DNA of 64,000 nt from an uncultured Clostridia bacterium (GTDB lineage Bacteria > Bacillota > Clostridia > Monoglobales > Monoglobaceae), in contig CANRNL010000002.1 in assembly GCA_947631965.1 (NCBI GenBank), forward strand, positions 38,806-102,805, read 5' to 3'. The position numbers and the translations under genes are program-made. Numbering within the stretch: the first letter of the stretch is position 1; each line of letters opens with the position of its first letter. The notes beneath the pieces are model-generated. The model searched no databases, was not told the DNA's origin, and was given only the letters and a program-made list of their open reading frames with translations. Positions 44,856-53,484 of the stretch are shown in pieces.

Positions 44856-46091
44856 TTGTTGAATTATGTTATTATCGGGAATTCCGCGGCGGCGGTCGGC
44901 GGAATCGAGGGAATACGCTCGGTGGACAAAGAGGGTAAAATAACCGTGATTTCCGACGAGACTTATCATACATATTCGCGTCCTCTTATCTCCTACTGGC
45001 TGGAAGGCAAGGTGAAGGACAGCAATATATATTACAGAGATAAGGACTTTTACGAAAAGAATAAGTGCGAAACGATTTTCGGAAGGACGGTCGTTTCGAT
45101 TGATAAAGGTGCAAAACAGGTCATTCTGGACGATAATACGTCCGTTTCATATGACAAACTTTTGGTAGCCACGGGTTCCAAGCCCTTTATCCCTTCCATA
45201 AGCGGCTTGGATTCCGTGAGCCAAAAGTATTCGTTTATGACGTTTGATTCCGCAAAGGAGGTCAAGGCGGCTCTCAAAAAGCCGCAGCGCGTACTTATTA
45301 TGGGCGCGGGTCTTATCGGACTTAAGGCGGCGGAGGCGATTGCCGACAAGGTTTCGTCTCTTACGATAGTTGACCTTGCGGACAGAATTTTGCCGAGCAT
45401 ACTAACCGGCGACGCGGCGCATATAGTGCAAAAGCATATTGAGGCGCACGGCGCAAAGTTTATCCTTTCTCAAAGCGTAAAGGAATTTCGCGGCAATACG
45501 GCAGTCCTGAGCGGTGGGGATACGGTTGAGTTTGACATTTTGATTACGGCGGTCGGAGTTCGTCCGAACACCGAGCTTGTTTCAGACGCGGGCGGTAAGG
45601 TGGCGCGCGGCATTGTTACAAACAAAGCTCAGATGACGTCTATCAAGAATGTGTATGCGGCAGGCGACTGTACGTTAAGCCATGACGTCTCGTCGGACAG
45701 CGAAAAAATTCTTGCGCTTTTGCCGAACGCCTATAAGCAGGGCGAGGTCGCGGGAATAAATATGGCGGGCGGAAAGGCAGTCTACGAAAACGCCATACCG
45801 ATGAACGCAATAGGGTTTTTCGGCTTGCATATGATTACCGCAGGAAGCTACGAGGGCAAGACGTATATTAAAAAGAACGGTACGCAGTATAAATGCCTTT
45901 ATTACAGCGATGATGTTTTAAAGGGATATATTTTAATAGGCGATGTGAGCAATGCGGGAATTTATACAAATATGATAAGAGAGAGAATATCGCTGAAAAC
46001 GGTTAACAAAAAGCTGATGTTTGAAAAACCGCAGCTTATGGCTATGCCGTTTGCTTACAGACGAGAAAAGTTGGGAGGTATAAAGCAGTGA
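44856..46091 (+). CDS. NAD(P)/FAD-dependent oxidoreductase of the glutamate synthase complex
   Basis: A 411-residue flavoprotein of the pyridine nucleotide-disulfide oxidoreductase/rubredoxin reductase type. The FAD-binding start reads NYVIIGNSAAAVGGIEGIR, a second nucleotide-binding motif VLIMGAGLIGLKAAEAI lies near 148-164, and the FAD C-terminal motif NVYAAGDCTLSHD near 265. There is no CxxC redox-active pair. It probably supplies electrons from NAD(P)H to the ferredoxin subunit, acting in place of the GltD small subunit. I chose the TTG at 44856 (AGGGG 6 bases upstream). Its stop overlaps the GTG of the next gene. Confidence 0.85.
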   Translation: MLNYVIIGNSAAAVGGIEGIRSVDKEGKITVISDETYHTYSRPLISYWLEGKVKDSNIYYRDKDFYEKNKCETIFGRTVVSIDKGAKQVILDDNTSVSYDKLLVATGSKPFIPSISGLDSVSQKYSFMTFDSAKEVKAALKKPQRVLIMGAGLIGLKAAEAIADKVSSLTIVDLADRILPSILTGDAAHIVQKHIEAHGAKFILSQSVKEFRGNTAVLSGGDTVEFDILITAVGVRPNTELVSDAGGKVARGIVTNKAQMTSIKNVYAAGDCTLSHDVSSDSEKILALLPNAYKQGEVAGINMAGGKAVYENAIPMNAIGFFGLHMITAGSYEGKTYIKKNGTQYKCLYYSDDVLKGYILIGDVSNAGIYTNMIRERISLKTVNKKLMFEKPQLMAMPFAYRREKLGGIKQ

Positions 46092-46810
46092 TTGATGCAA
46101 CGGCGCTTGACCTTTTCGAGCTTAACAAAAAGATTAAGAGCGTAAAGAGTCGTAAAATAACGATAAATAATGTTTTGGGACAGCGATTTATAGGCAGCGG
46201 AGTTGACGGCAAAAAGAGCATTGAAATTTACGGAACTCCGGGCAACGCGCTCGGCGCGTATCTCAATAACTGCGATATAACGGTTTACGGCAACGCTCAG
46301 GACGCGATAGGCGATACTATGAACAGCGGAACCATTACCGTTTACGGAAACAGCGGAGACGCTACGGGATATGCGATGCGCGGCGGACTTATTATGATAA
46401 AGGGCAACATAGGCTATCGCGGCGGAATACATATGAAAGAGTATAAAGAGCATAAGCCGATAATTGTGGTGGGCGGCTGTGCCGGCAACTTCCTCGGAGA
46501 ATACCAGGCAGGCGGTATTATACTTGTTCTCGGTATAGGTAGCGAGGATAAAACGCCTATCGGACACTACTGCGGTACGGGTATGCACGGCGGAGTTATT
46601 TATGTGAGAAGCCGTTTTAAACCCAAGCATTTTCCGCCGCAGGTGTTGGTTGAGGAATGTGACGAGAGTGACGCAAAAGTTATTGAAAAATATGTGAGCC
46701 TTTACGCCGAGCGTTTTGGCGCGGACACGAAATCGCTCATCAATTCGGAATACTATAAATTGGTTCCGAATGCAAAAAATCCTTACAAACAACTTTACAC
46801 GAACAATTAA
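46088..46810 (+). CDS. Glutamate synthase GXGXG (C-terminal alpha domain) subunit
   Basis: A 240-residue right-handed beta-helix protein equivalent to the last domain of bacterial GltB. The repeated GXGXG-like turns (GTPGNALGAYLNN, GNAQDAIGDTMNSG, GNSGDATGYAMRGG, GNIGYRGGIH, GGCAGNFLGEYQAGG) are clear. In GltB this domain is structural and positions the ammonia tunnel between the glutaminase and FMN domains. Its GTG overlaps the stop of the flavoprotein gene, completing the five-gene split enzyme. A terminator follows 10 bases downstream. Confidence 0.92.
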   Translation: MIDATALDLFELNKKIKSVKSRKITINNVLGQRFIGSGVDGKKSIEIYGTPGNALGAYLNNCDITVYGNAQDAIGDTMNSGTITVYGNSGDATGYAMRGGLIMIKGNIGYRGGIHMKEYKEHKPIIVVGGCAGNFLGEYQAGGIILVLGIGSEDKTPIGHYCGTGMHGGVIYVRSRFKPKHFPPQVLVEECDESDAKVIEKYVSLYAERFGADTKSLINSEYYKLVPNAKNPYKQLYTNN

Positions 46811-46822
46811 ATGTGTTAAAAT
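46794..46822 (+). promoter_or_regulatory. Internal promoter for the glutamine synthetase homologue
   Basis: TTTACA (46794-46799), a 17-base spacer and TAAAAT (46817-46822) preceded by TG. The 14 bases at 46811-46824 are identical to those over the operon promoter's -10. It begins within the end of the GXGXG gene. Confidence 0.6.
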
Positions 46823-46855
46823 ATAGATTAGTCTTTGGCTAATCTATATTTTTTT
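46821..46855 (+). terminator. Intrinsic terminator between the glutamate synthase genes and glnA-like gene
   Basis: An 11-bp perfect stem (ATATAGATTAG with CTAATCTATAT), loop TCTTTGG, and a T run. It would stop the upstream transcript, while its left arm overlaps the -10 of the internal promoter. Confidence 0.8.
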
Positions 46856-46883
46856 GAAATACAAAGACGAAAGGATAATTGAT

Positions 46884-48170
46884 ATGATGCGGGATAAAAA
46901 CGAAGTAATCGAGTTTGTGAATGAAAATGACATAAAGTTTATTCGTATGCAATACTGTGATATAATGGGACACAGCAAAAACGTCGCGGTTGTGGACAGT
47001 ATGCTCGAAAGTGCGTTTGACAACGGTGTTTCGTTTGACAATTTCAGCAAAAAGAGCTTTTTGAGCGATACGGGGGAGGAGCTTTACCTGTATCCGCAGG
47101 CAAAAACGTTCAGTATTTTGCCGTGGCGTCCTCAACACGGCGGTGTGGCAAGACTTTTGTGCGATATACGCCATGCGGACGGCACTCCGTTCGAGGGGGA
47201 CTCGCGCAATTTGCTTCGCGAGACGATAAAGCGGGCAAAGAAAAGCGGTTATACGTTTGAAATAGGCATTGACAGCGAATTTTTCTTGTTTGAAACCGAT
47301 GAAAACGGCGAACCTATGTTCGATAAGCCGATAGATAACGCGGGTTACGGCGACCTTTCTCCGTATGACAAGGGCGAAAACGTCAGGCGCGACATATGCC
47401 TCACGCTTGAAAAAATGGGATATAACATTGAGACCTCGCATCATGAGTCTGCGCGCGGTCAGCACGAGATAGGCTTTCGCGGCGCGTCGGCGCTTCACGC
47501 GATAGACGATTTCCTGACATTTAAAACGGCGGTTAAAACAGTCGCGCAGGGTTACGGATTTTTCGCGAGCTTTATGCCTAAGCCCTCGCACGAGGAAGCG
47601 GGTTCGGGTATGTCGCTCAAAATAGAAATCTATAAGGACGGCAAGCGTATTACCGAAGCAAAAAATATGTCGGATGAAGCTAAGAGCTTCGCGGAGGGAA
47701 TTTTACGCCGCTTGGCGGACTTCTCGGTTATCACAAATTCTTCGGTAAATTCGTATAAGCGTCTTATAGACAGGAAAAACGCGCCGTCCATAATAGGCTG
47801 GTCAAACGTCAGCAGCCTTGCCGCTCTTAAAATCCCCTCGGTCGACAGCCGCTTTGACGGTATAATGCTTAGAAGTCCGGATGCGTCCTGCAACCCCTAC
47901 CTCGCGCTTACAATGATAATCGAGGCGGGTATGGACGGAATAAAAAGCGGCGCAAAGCTGAGAAAAAGTATCGAGGAGAGCGGAGAGGTTTCGTATCTTC
48001 CTATGTCGCTTGAGAGCGCGCTTGTAAAATTTGAGAGCGACGAATTTTCGCGCAATATCCTGGGCGACTATATTTACCGCAGATTTTTAAGGATTGAGAA
48101 AAATTCATGGGAAGAGTATTCAAGGCTTATTCACGAGTGGGAATACAGCAGCCATATACTGAATTTTTGA
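46884..48170 (+). CDS. Divergent glutamine synthetase homologue, possibly without normal catalysis
   Basis: A 428-residue type I glutamine synthetase-fold protein that aligns over its full length (PWRPQHGGVARLLCDI, EFFLF, HHESARGQHEI, NSYKRL, RSPDASCNPYLA). Several residues that bind the second metal, glutamate and ATP phosphate in GlnA differ: the first Glu of the ExE pair is D130, the His of GSGMH is S244, the Arg of NRS is S311, the Arg of RIP is K316 and the Glu of the RxExR region is M328. The first-metal residues E132, E188 and E195 remain. Canonical activity is therefore doubtful, and a sensing role or an altered substrate is possible. The ATG at 46884 has AAAGGA upstream. It sits between the glutamate synthase genes and the ANTAR gene. 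Confidence 0.8.
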   Translation: MMRDKNEVIEFVNENDIKFIRMQYCDIMGHSKNVAVVDSMLESAFDNGVSFDNFSKKSFLSDTGEELYLYPQAKTFSILPWRPQHGGVARLLCDIRHADGTPFEGDSRNLLRETIKRAKKSGYTFEIGIDSEFFLFETDENGEPMFDKPIDNAGYGDLSPYDKGENVRRDICLTLEKMGYNIETSHHESARGQHEIGFRGASALHAIDDFLTFKTAVKTVAQGYGFFASFMPKPSHEEAGSGMSLKIEIYKDGKRITEAKNMSDEAKSFAEGILRRLADFSVITNSSVNSYKRLIDRKNAPSIIGWSNVSSLAALKIPSVDSRFDGIMLRSPDASCNPYLALTMIIEAGMDGIKSGAKLRKSIEESGEVSYLPMSLESALVKFESDEFSRNILGDYIYRRFLRIEKNSWEEYSRLIHEWEYSSHILNF

Positions 48171-48192
48171 TTTTTTCCGTCGGTGATTTGAT

Positions 48193-48759
48193 ATGAGAAT
48201 AATGATTGCCTGCAAGCAGGGGGAAGCGAGCGACTCTCTGCGCAAGATTATAAAGGGTATAAAAGATGCGCAAATAGATGTATCTTCCTCGTCAAGCGAG
48301 GTACGGCGCAAACTGCAATATATTTCGTATGATATTATAATAGTCAACACTCCGCTTTCGGACGAGTTCGGACTGGATTTGGTGTTTGACTTTTCGGATA
48401 CTTTTGACTTGGCTTTTGTCGTGCTTGTCAAAAGCGATATAGCCGACCAGGTTGAGTACAAACTGCGCGATACCTCGGCGTTTGTGGTGTCAAAGCCCGT
48501 CAATCCGCGCGCGCTTCAGCAAAATATACGTTTTGTGGCAAAAGCGGGCGAAAAGCTCGAAAAGCTGCGGGCGCGCAATGAACAGTTGATAAAGAAAATA
48601 GAGGATTTAAAGGTCGTTGACAGAGCAAAATGTTGTCTTGCGGCGAGCCTTTCAATGACCGAGGAGGAGGCGCACAGGCATATCCAAAAACAGTCTATGG
48701 ATTTGCGGATAACGCCTAAAGAGGTAGCGGAGCGTATTTTGAAAGAGTATTTTAATTGA
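48193..48759 (+). CDS. ANTAR-domain RNA-binding antiterminator with pseudo-receiver
   Basis: A 188-residue protein: an N-terminal receiver-like domain (about 1-115), a coiled linker (about 115-135) and a C-terminal ANTAR domain (about 133-186: LKVVDRAKCCLAASLSMTEEEAHRHI, then ITPKEVAERILKEY). ANTAR proteins bind hexaloop hairpins in nascent RNA and prevent formation of an overlapping terminator. The receiver lacks the phospho-acceptor Asp (N52 in its place, eight residues before the conserved G60) and the acidic pair near the N-terminus (C7-K8), so it is not controlled by normal phosphorylation. Its likely target is the leader at 41685-41738. A clostridial relative encoded near glnA has been called NitR. 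Confidence 0.88.
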   Translation: MRIMIACKQGEASDSLRKIIKGIKDAQIDVSSSSSEVRRKLQYISYDIIIVNTPLSDEFGLDLVFDFSDTFDLAFVVLVKSDIADQVEYKLRDTSAFVVSKPVNPRALQQNIRFVAKAGEKLEKLRARNEQLIKKIEDLKVVDRAKCCLAASLSMTEEEAHRHIQKQSMDLRITPKEVAERILKEYFN

Positions 48760-48770
48760 GGAGGTCAAAT

Positions 48771-49613
48771 ATGAAGTTTACTAAGATGCACGGGATAGGA
48801 AACTGTTATATATATGTGAACTGTTTTGAGGAAAAAATCGATAATCCCGCAAAGCTTTCCGAATTTGTGTCGGATGTTCATTTCGGGATAGGCGCGGACG
48901 GTCTTGTTATGATTTGCCCGTCCGATAAAGCGGATTTTAAAATGCGTATTTTCAACGCCGACGGCTCTGAAGCGCAGATGTGCGGCAACGCGTCGCGCTG
49001 TGTCGGAAAGTATGTGTACGATAAGGGTCTTACCGATAAAACAAAGATAACGCTTGAAACCTTGAGCGGTATCAAGATATTAAAGCTCGATGTCAGAGAC
49101 GGAAAGACGGAGTATGTGACGGTGGATATGGGAAAAGCGGAGACTGCTCCGCGCAAAATTCCCATTGACGCGGACGGCGACAGCTTTGTTTCGGTACCCG
49201 TTAATGTGGCGGGCGACACCTATAAAATAACGGGCGTGTCTATGGGAAATCCACACGCGGTCGTTTATATGGACGACATAGATTCTCTCCCTCTTGAAAA
49301 AATTGGACCCGCGTTTGAAAATCATAAGCTGTTTCCCGAACGAATAAACACCGAGTTTATAGAGGTTATCGACGAAAACACGCTTAAAATGCGTGTCTGG
49401 GAACGCGGAAGCGGCGAAACTTGGGCGTGCGGCACCGGAGCGTGCGCGGCTGTGGTGGCAAGCGTTATGAACGGCTACTGTAAGCGTGATTCGGAGGTAA
49501 CCGTGCATCTGCGCGGAGGTGACCTTAAAATTACTTATCTGACCGACGGCAGAGTGATTAAAAAAGGACCTGCGGCATTTGTGTGCGAGGGCGTTTTGTT
49601 TGATAATAATTAA
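48771..49613 (+). CDS. dapF: Diaminopimelate epimerase
   Basis: A 280-residue enzyme that converts LL- to meso-diaminopimelate for lysine and peptidoglycan. Both active-site cysteines are present: MCGNASRCVGKYVYD near residue 72 and WACGTGACAAV near 220, along with the conserved N-terminus KMHGIGNCYIYV (usual form NDF/NDY) and GIGADGLV. I chose the ATG at 48771, preceded by GAGGAGGT; an upstream in-frame ATG has no such site. It is followed by dapL, so the two last steps before meso-DAP from tetrahydrodipicolinate are encoded together. Confidence 0.95.
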   Translation: MKFTKMHGIGNCYIYVNCFEEKIDNPAKLSEFVSDVHFGIGADGLVMICPSDKADFKMRIFNADGSEAQMCGNASRCVGKYVYDKGLTDKTKITLETLSGIKILKLDVRDGKTEYVTVDMGKAETAPRKIPIDADGDSFVSVPVNVAGDTYKITGVSMGNPHAVVYMDDIDSLPLEKIGPAFENHKLFPERINTEFIEVIDENTLKMRVWERGSGETWACGTGACAAVVASVMNGYCKRDSEVTVHLRGGDLKITYLTDGRVIKKGPAAFVCEGVLFDNN

Positions 49614-49651
49614 GTTAACATAAAATAAAACGGAAAGGAAGAAAGTCTTAT

Positions 49652-50884
49652 ATGAAAGCAAATGAAAATTATTTGAATGTGAAAGAAAGCTATCTGTTTT
49701 CGGACATAGCTAAGCGGGTGAACAATTTTATGGAGGAAAACCCCGACAAAAAGGATAAGGTAATCCGTCTGGGAATAGGCGACGTAACGCTTCCGCTCGC
49801 GCCCGTTGTGGTTGAAGCTATGACGAAGGCGGTCGCGGAAATGGGTGTTAAAGAGACATTCAGAGGATACGGCCCCGAACAGGGATATGATTTTCTGCGC
49901 AATAAAATTGTCGAGTATTATAAGAAAAACATAATCAGCATAGAGGCGGACGAGGTGTTTATCAGCGACGGCGCAAAGAGCGACGTTGGCAATATAACCG
50001 ATTTGTTTGACAAGGAAAACACGGTTATGATACCCGACCCCGTATATCCCGTCTATGTTGACACCAACATAATGAACGGCAGAAAAATTATATTTTTGAA
50101 TGCAACAGATGAAAACGATTTTTGCCCGACCCCAATAGGAGAAAAGGCGGACATAATTTATCTCTGCTCGCCCAACAATCCGACGGGAGCGGTTTATACC
50201 AAGGAAAAGCTGCGTCAGTGGGTTGATTATGCACTCGCAAACGATGCGGTAATTCTGTTTGATGCGGCGTATGAGCTGTTTATAACCGAGGATAATCTTC
50301 CGAGAAGCATTTATGAAATCGACGGTGCAAAACGCTGTGCGATAGAGTTTTGCTCCCTTTCAAAGACTGCGGGCTTCACGGGTACGCGCTGCGGCTATAC
50401 CATAGTTCCGCACGATTTGAAGGTAAAGAGGTCAAAGCTTTTGGGCCGCAAAGGAGATGGCGATATAAGCCTTAACAAAATGTGGCTCAGACGTCAAACA
50501 ACCAAGTTTAACGGCGTTTCATATATAGTTCAGCGCGGCGCGGAGGCTGTGTTTACCGAAGAAGGACAAAAGCAGATTCGCGAAAATCTCGGCTATTACC
50601 AGCAGAACGCAAAAGTTATCGCAGACACTATGACCGAGCTTGGAATAGAGTTTGCGGGCGGTATAAACTCTCCGTATATCTGGCTCAAATGCCCCAATCA
50701 TATGGGTTCGTGGGAGTTCTTTGACTACCTGCTCGAAAACATTATGGTAGTAGGCACTCCGGGCGCGGGCTTCGGTAAAAACGGCGAAGGCTATTTCAGA
50801 CTTACGTCGTTCGGTGACAAGGACAAGACGATTGAGGCTATGAAGCGTTTTAAAGCTCTTTTTTCCGGAAGCAGCGAGGAATAA
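49652..50884 (+). CDS. dapL: LL-diaminopimelate aminotransferase
   Basis: A 410-residue PLP-dependent class I/II aminotransferase that makes LL-DAP directly from tetrahydrodipicolinate and glutamate, the one-step branch common in Clostridia. Family features are LNVKESYLFSDIAKRVNNF at the N-terminus, RLGIGDVTLPLAP, FRGYGPEQGYDFLR, SPNNPTGAVYTKEKL and the PLP lysine in FCSLSKTAGFTGTRCGYTIVP. The length matches DapL. It uses glutamate, so the nearby glutamate synthase and this pathway are metabolically linked. AAAGGAAG lies before the start. Confidence 0.95.
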   Translation: MKANENYLNVKESYLFSDIAKRVNNFMEENPDKKDKVIRLGIGDVTLPLAPVVVEAMTKAVAEMGVKETFRGYGPEQGYDFLRNKIVEYYKKNIISIEADEVFISDGAKSDVGNITDLFDKENTVMIPDPVYPVYVDTNIMNGRKIIFLNATDENDFCPTPIGEKADIIYLCSPNNPTGAVYTKEKLRQWVDYALANDAVILFDAAYELFITEDNLPRSIYEIDGAKRCAIEFCSLSKTAGFTGTRCGYTIVPHDLKVKRSKLLGRKGDGDISLNKMWLRRQTTKFNGVSYIVQRGAEAVFTEEGQKQIRENLGYYQQNAKVIADTMTELGIEFAGGINSPYIWLKCPNHMGSWEFFDYLLENIMVVGTPGAGFGKNGEGYFRLTSFGDKDKTIEAMKRFKALFSGSSEE

Positions 50885-50912
50885 GAGAAAAAATATATAA
50901 AAATTGAATTTC

Positions 50913-50947
50913 AAAATACCTGTCGGTAATTCGGCAGGTATTATTTT
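50913..50947 (+). terminator. Intrinsic terminator after dapL
   Basis: An 8-bp outer stem (AATACCTG with CAGGTATT) plus inner CG pairs, followed by ATTTT; the downstream asnB gene probably has its own start point. Confidence 0.7.
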
Positions 50948-51006
50948 ACGTTCAGAACAAAAAAAGTCAATCGGCATATAATATTTCAAAAAGGAGGTAG
51001 AACATT

Positions 51007-52845
51007 ATGTGCGGAATTGCAGGTTGGCTTAACTATTACGAAAATGTTTCCCGTAACGAGCGTGTAATAGAAAAAATGTGGGATACCTTGAGGCGGCGCG
51101 GACCCGACTCGTCGGGTAAATACACAGAGGAAAACGTATGCCTTTTGCACAGAAGGCTTGCGGTTGTTGACTTAAAAAACGGTAATCAGCCTATGATAAA
51201 GACGGTAGGCGATAAAAAATATATAATTGTCTATAACGGCGAGCTTTACAATACAAACAGGATACGCGAGGCTCTTGAAGAAAATTACGAGTTTGACGGA
51301 CATTCGGATACCGAGGTGATTTTGTATTCGTATATCGAATGGGGCGAGAGGTGTGTAGAGCGCTTCAACGGAATATATGCCTTCGCAATTTACGACAAGG
51401 CGGAGAAAAAACTGTTCTTTGCGCGTGATAGAGCGGGCGTAAAGCCGTTTTTTTATAATATAAGCGGCAGAGATTTTGTTTTCGGTTCGGAAATAAAAAC
51501 ACTGCTTGAAAATCCGTGCGTGAGCCGCGACGTGAGCCGAGAGGGTGTTGCGGAAGTGTTTTTGATAGGTCCGGGCAGGACGCCGGGAGCTACCGCATTT
51601 TGCGACGTGGAAGAGCTGTGTCCGGGCTGGTGCGGAACATTTACCGAGAGCGGGCTTAGCGTGTGGCAGTATTGGAAGCTGGAGGCGCGCGAACATACCG
51701 ATTCGTTTGACGAAACGTGCGACAAAATAAGATTTTTGCTTGAGGATTCAATTTCCCGTCAGCTTGTTTCGGACGTGCCGCTTTGCTGTTTTCTTTCGGG
51801 CGGACTTGATTCGAGTATAATTTCTTCGGTAGCGGCACGCAGATTCCGTGAGGAAGGCCGCGAAAAGCTGGTTACATATTCGGTTGATTATGTGGATAAT
51901 GACAAATATTTTCAGGCAAACAGCTTCCAGCCCAACCGCGACGACTATTTTATCGACCTGATGGTAAATGATATAAATTCAGACCACCGAAAGGTTATTT
52001 TGGATAACAAGTCGGTAGCAAACGCATTGGATGATGCGGTACTGGCGCGCGATCTGCCGGGAATGGCGGACGTGGATTCGTCGCTCCTGTTGTTTTGCAG
52101 GGCTGTAAAACACACTCATACCGTGGTTTTATCAGGTGAGTGCTCGGATGAGATTTTCGGTGGATATCCGTGGTACCACAATCCCGAAGTGTTAAACCGA
52201 GATGATTTTCCGTGGGGAGGAAATACCGAGCTTAAAGCAAAGCTGATAAGTTCCGAGCTTCTGACATTCAATCCGAGCGATTTTGTGAGACAGAAATATC
52301 TCGACACCATAAACTCCGCCCCAAAGCTGAGCAGTGATTCGGCGGTTGACAGACGGATAAGAGAGATGTATATTCTTAATATAAACTGGTTTATGCAAAC
52401 GCTCCTTGACCGTAAGGACAGGATGAGTATGTACAGCGGTCTTGAGGTGCGTGTGCCGTTTTGCGACCACAGAATTTTGGAGTATGCCTACAATATTCCG
52501 TGGGAGGTAAAAAGCTGCGGCGGACGTGAAAAGGGTATGCTGAGAAGGGCGTTTTCTGGGATTTTGCCGGATGAGATAACCGAGCGGAAAAAGAGCCCTT
52601 ATCCCAAGACGCACAATCCCGTTTATATGAACGCCGTTTCGGAAAAAATGCGTAACGTGCTTAAAAATCCCGCCTCTCCGATTTTTGAAATTGCGGACAG
52701 AAAAAATCTTGAAAGCCTTGTTGAGAGCGGCGGCTCGGAATTTAAAGTGCCGTGGTACGGTCAGCTTATGGACGGTCCGCAGATTTTGGCGTATATGTAT
52801 ATGATAAATTCGTGGATGCAGGAGTATAAAGTGAATATAGTTTGA
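51007..52845 (+). CDS. asnB: Glutamine-hydrolysing asparagine synthetase B
   Basis: A 612-residue two-domain enzyme that makes asparagine from aspartate, glutamine and ATP. The N-terminal glutaminase begins with the nucleophile Cys2 (MCGIAGWLNYY) and has RRGPDSSG and VYNGELYNTNRIRE. The C-terminal synthetase has the PP-loop SGGLDSSIISSVAARRF near residue 263 and the SGECSDEIFGGYPWY motif. The length is typical of Firmicute AsnB enzymes. AAAGGAGG lies 8 bases before the start. No leader terminator or T-box is visible in the short upstream region. Confidence 0.93.
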   Translation: MCGIAGWLNYYENVSRNERVIEKMWDTLRRRGPDSSGKYTEENVCLLHRRLAVVDLKNGNQPMIKTVGDKKYIIVYNGELYNTNRIREALEENYEFDGHSDTEVILYSYIEWGERCVERFNGIYAFAIYDKAEKKLFFARDRAGVKPFFYNISGRDFVFGSEIKTLLENPCVSRDVSREGVAEVFLIGPGRTPGATAFCDVEELCPGWCGTFTESGLSVWQYWKLEAREHTDSFDETCDKIRFLLEDSISRQLVSDVPLCCFLSGGLDSSIISSVAARRFREEGREKLVTYSVDYVDNDKYFQANSFQPNRDDYFIDLMVNDINSDHRKVILDNKSVANALDDAVLARDLPGMADVDSSLLLFCRAVKHTHTVVLSGECSDEIFGGYPWYHNPEVLNRDDFPWGGNTELKAKLISSELLTFNPSDFVRQKYLDTINSAPKLSSDSAVDRRIREMYILNINWFMQTLLDRKDRMSMYSGLEVRVPFCDHRILEYAYNIPWEVKSCGGREKGMLRRAFSGILPDEITERKKSPYPKTHNPVYMNAVSEKMRNVLKNPASPIFEIADRKNLESLVESGGSEFKVPWYGQLMDGPQILAYMYMINSWMQEYKVNIV

Positions 52846-52881
52846 CAAAAATTTGTGAAATTTACAAAAGAGGTGAGAAAA

Positions 52882-53367
52882 ATGACGGAACACAATATTC
52901 CGCCGATATTTGACCGAAATTCGAAAATTTTAATACTTGGCTCATTTCCCAGCGTCAAGTCACGGGAGGCGCGGTTTTTCTATCACCATCCTCAAAACAG
53001 ATTTTGGCGTGTGCTGGCGCTGATTTTGGAGTGCCCTCAGCCGTACACGATTGATGAAAAGAAGAAAATGCTGCTCTCACACGGTATCGCGCTGTGGGAT
53101 GTTATAAAATCCTGCGATATAAACGGCAGCAGCGACAGCTCAATACGGAATGTCAATGTTAACGACATAGGCTCGATTTTGTCGTCCGCGCCTATAAAAC
53201 AGGTATTTGTAAACGGTGCGACCGCGGAAAAGCTGTATAAAAAATACTGCGCGGGGCTTCCCGCGCCGATACGTCTGCCGTCCACCAGCCCTGCAAACGC
53301 CGCGTTTTCGCTTTCGCGGCTTGCGGAGGAATGGAGCGTTATAACAGATAAATTGAGTGAAAATTGA
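52882..53367 (+). CDS. DNA-deoxyinosine glycosylase (uracil-DNA glycosylase superfamily)
   Basis: A 161-residue protein of the uracil-DNA glycosylase fold, of the group annotated as hypoxanthine/deoxyinosine glycosylases. Motif 1 is ILILGSFPSVKSREARFFYHH, and the C-terminal motif is LPSTSPANAAFS, with the middle stretch FVNGATAEKLY. It should remove deaminated bases from DNA to start base excision repair; preference for deoxyinosine over uracil is family-level knowledge. I chose the ATG at 52882 (GAGGTGAG upstream). It lies 36 bases after asnB and is probably co-transcribed. Confidence 0.87.
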   Translation: MTEHNIPPIFDRNSKILILGSFPSVKSREARFFYHHPQNRFWRVLALILECPQPYTIDEKKKMLLSHGIALWDVIKSCDINGSSDSSIRNVNVNDIGSILSSAPIKQVFVNGATAEKLYKKYCAGLPAPIRLPSTSPANAAFSLSRLAEEWSVITDKLSEN

Positions 53368-53381
53368 GTAGAGCGATATAA

Positions 53382-53410
53382 CCGCCGCCTTTTTTTGGCG
53401 GCGTTTTTTT
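53382..53410 (+). terminator. Intrinsic terminator after the DNA glycosylase gene
   Basis: A GC-only 7-bp stem (CGCCGCC with GGCGGCG) with a loop of seven T residues, followed by seven T residues. Confidence 0.9.
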
Positions 53411-53450
53411 GCGTTTGTTCAAGGTATTTCGTTTGATATGAAAATAAGTA

Positions 53451-53479
53451 TTGAAATTTTGTGTTATATTTGGTAAAAT
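53451..53479 (+). promoter_or_regulatory. Promoter of the gdpP-rplI-dnaB operon
   Basis: TTGAAA (53451-53456) and TAAAAT (53474-53479) are separated by 17 bases; the expected start of RNA falls at the first bases of the hairpin at 53485-53524. Confidence 0.65.
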
Positions 53480-53484
53480 ATATT

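Noticed and set aside
50885..51006. T-box or other amino-acid riboswitch before asnB
   Set aside because: The space is about 120 bases, holds an ordinary terminator, and shows no T-box sequence; trpS likewise has only 13 bases before it.
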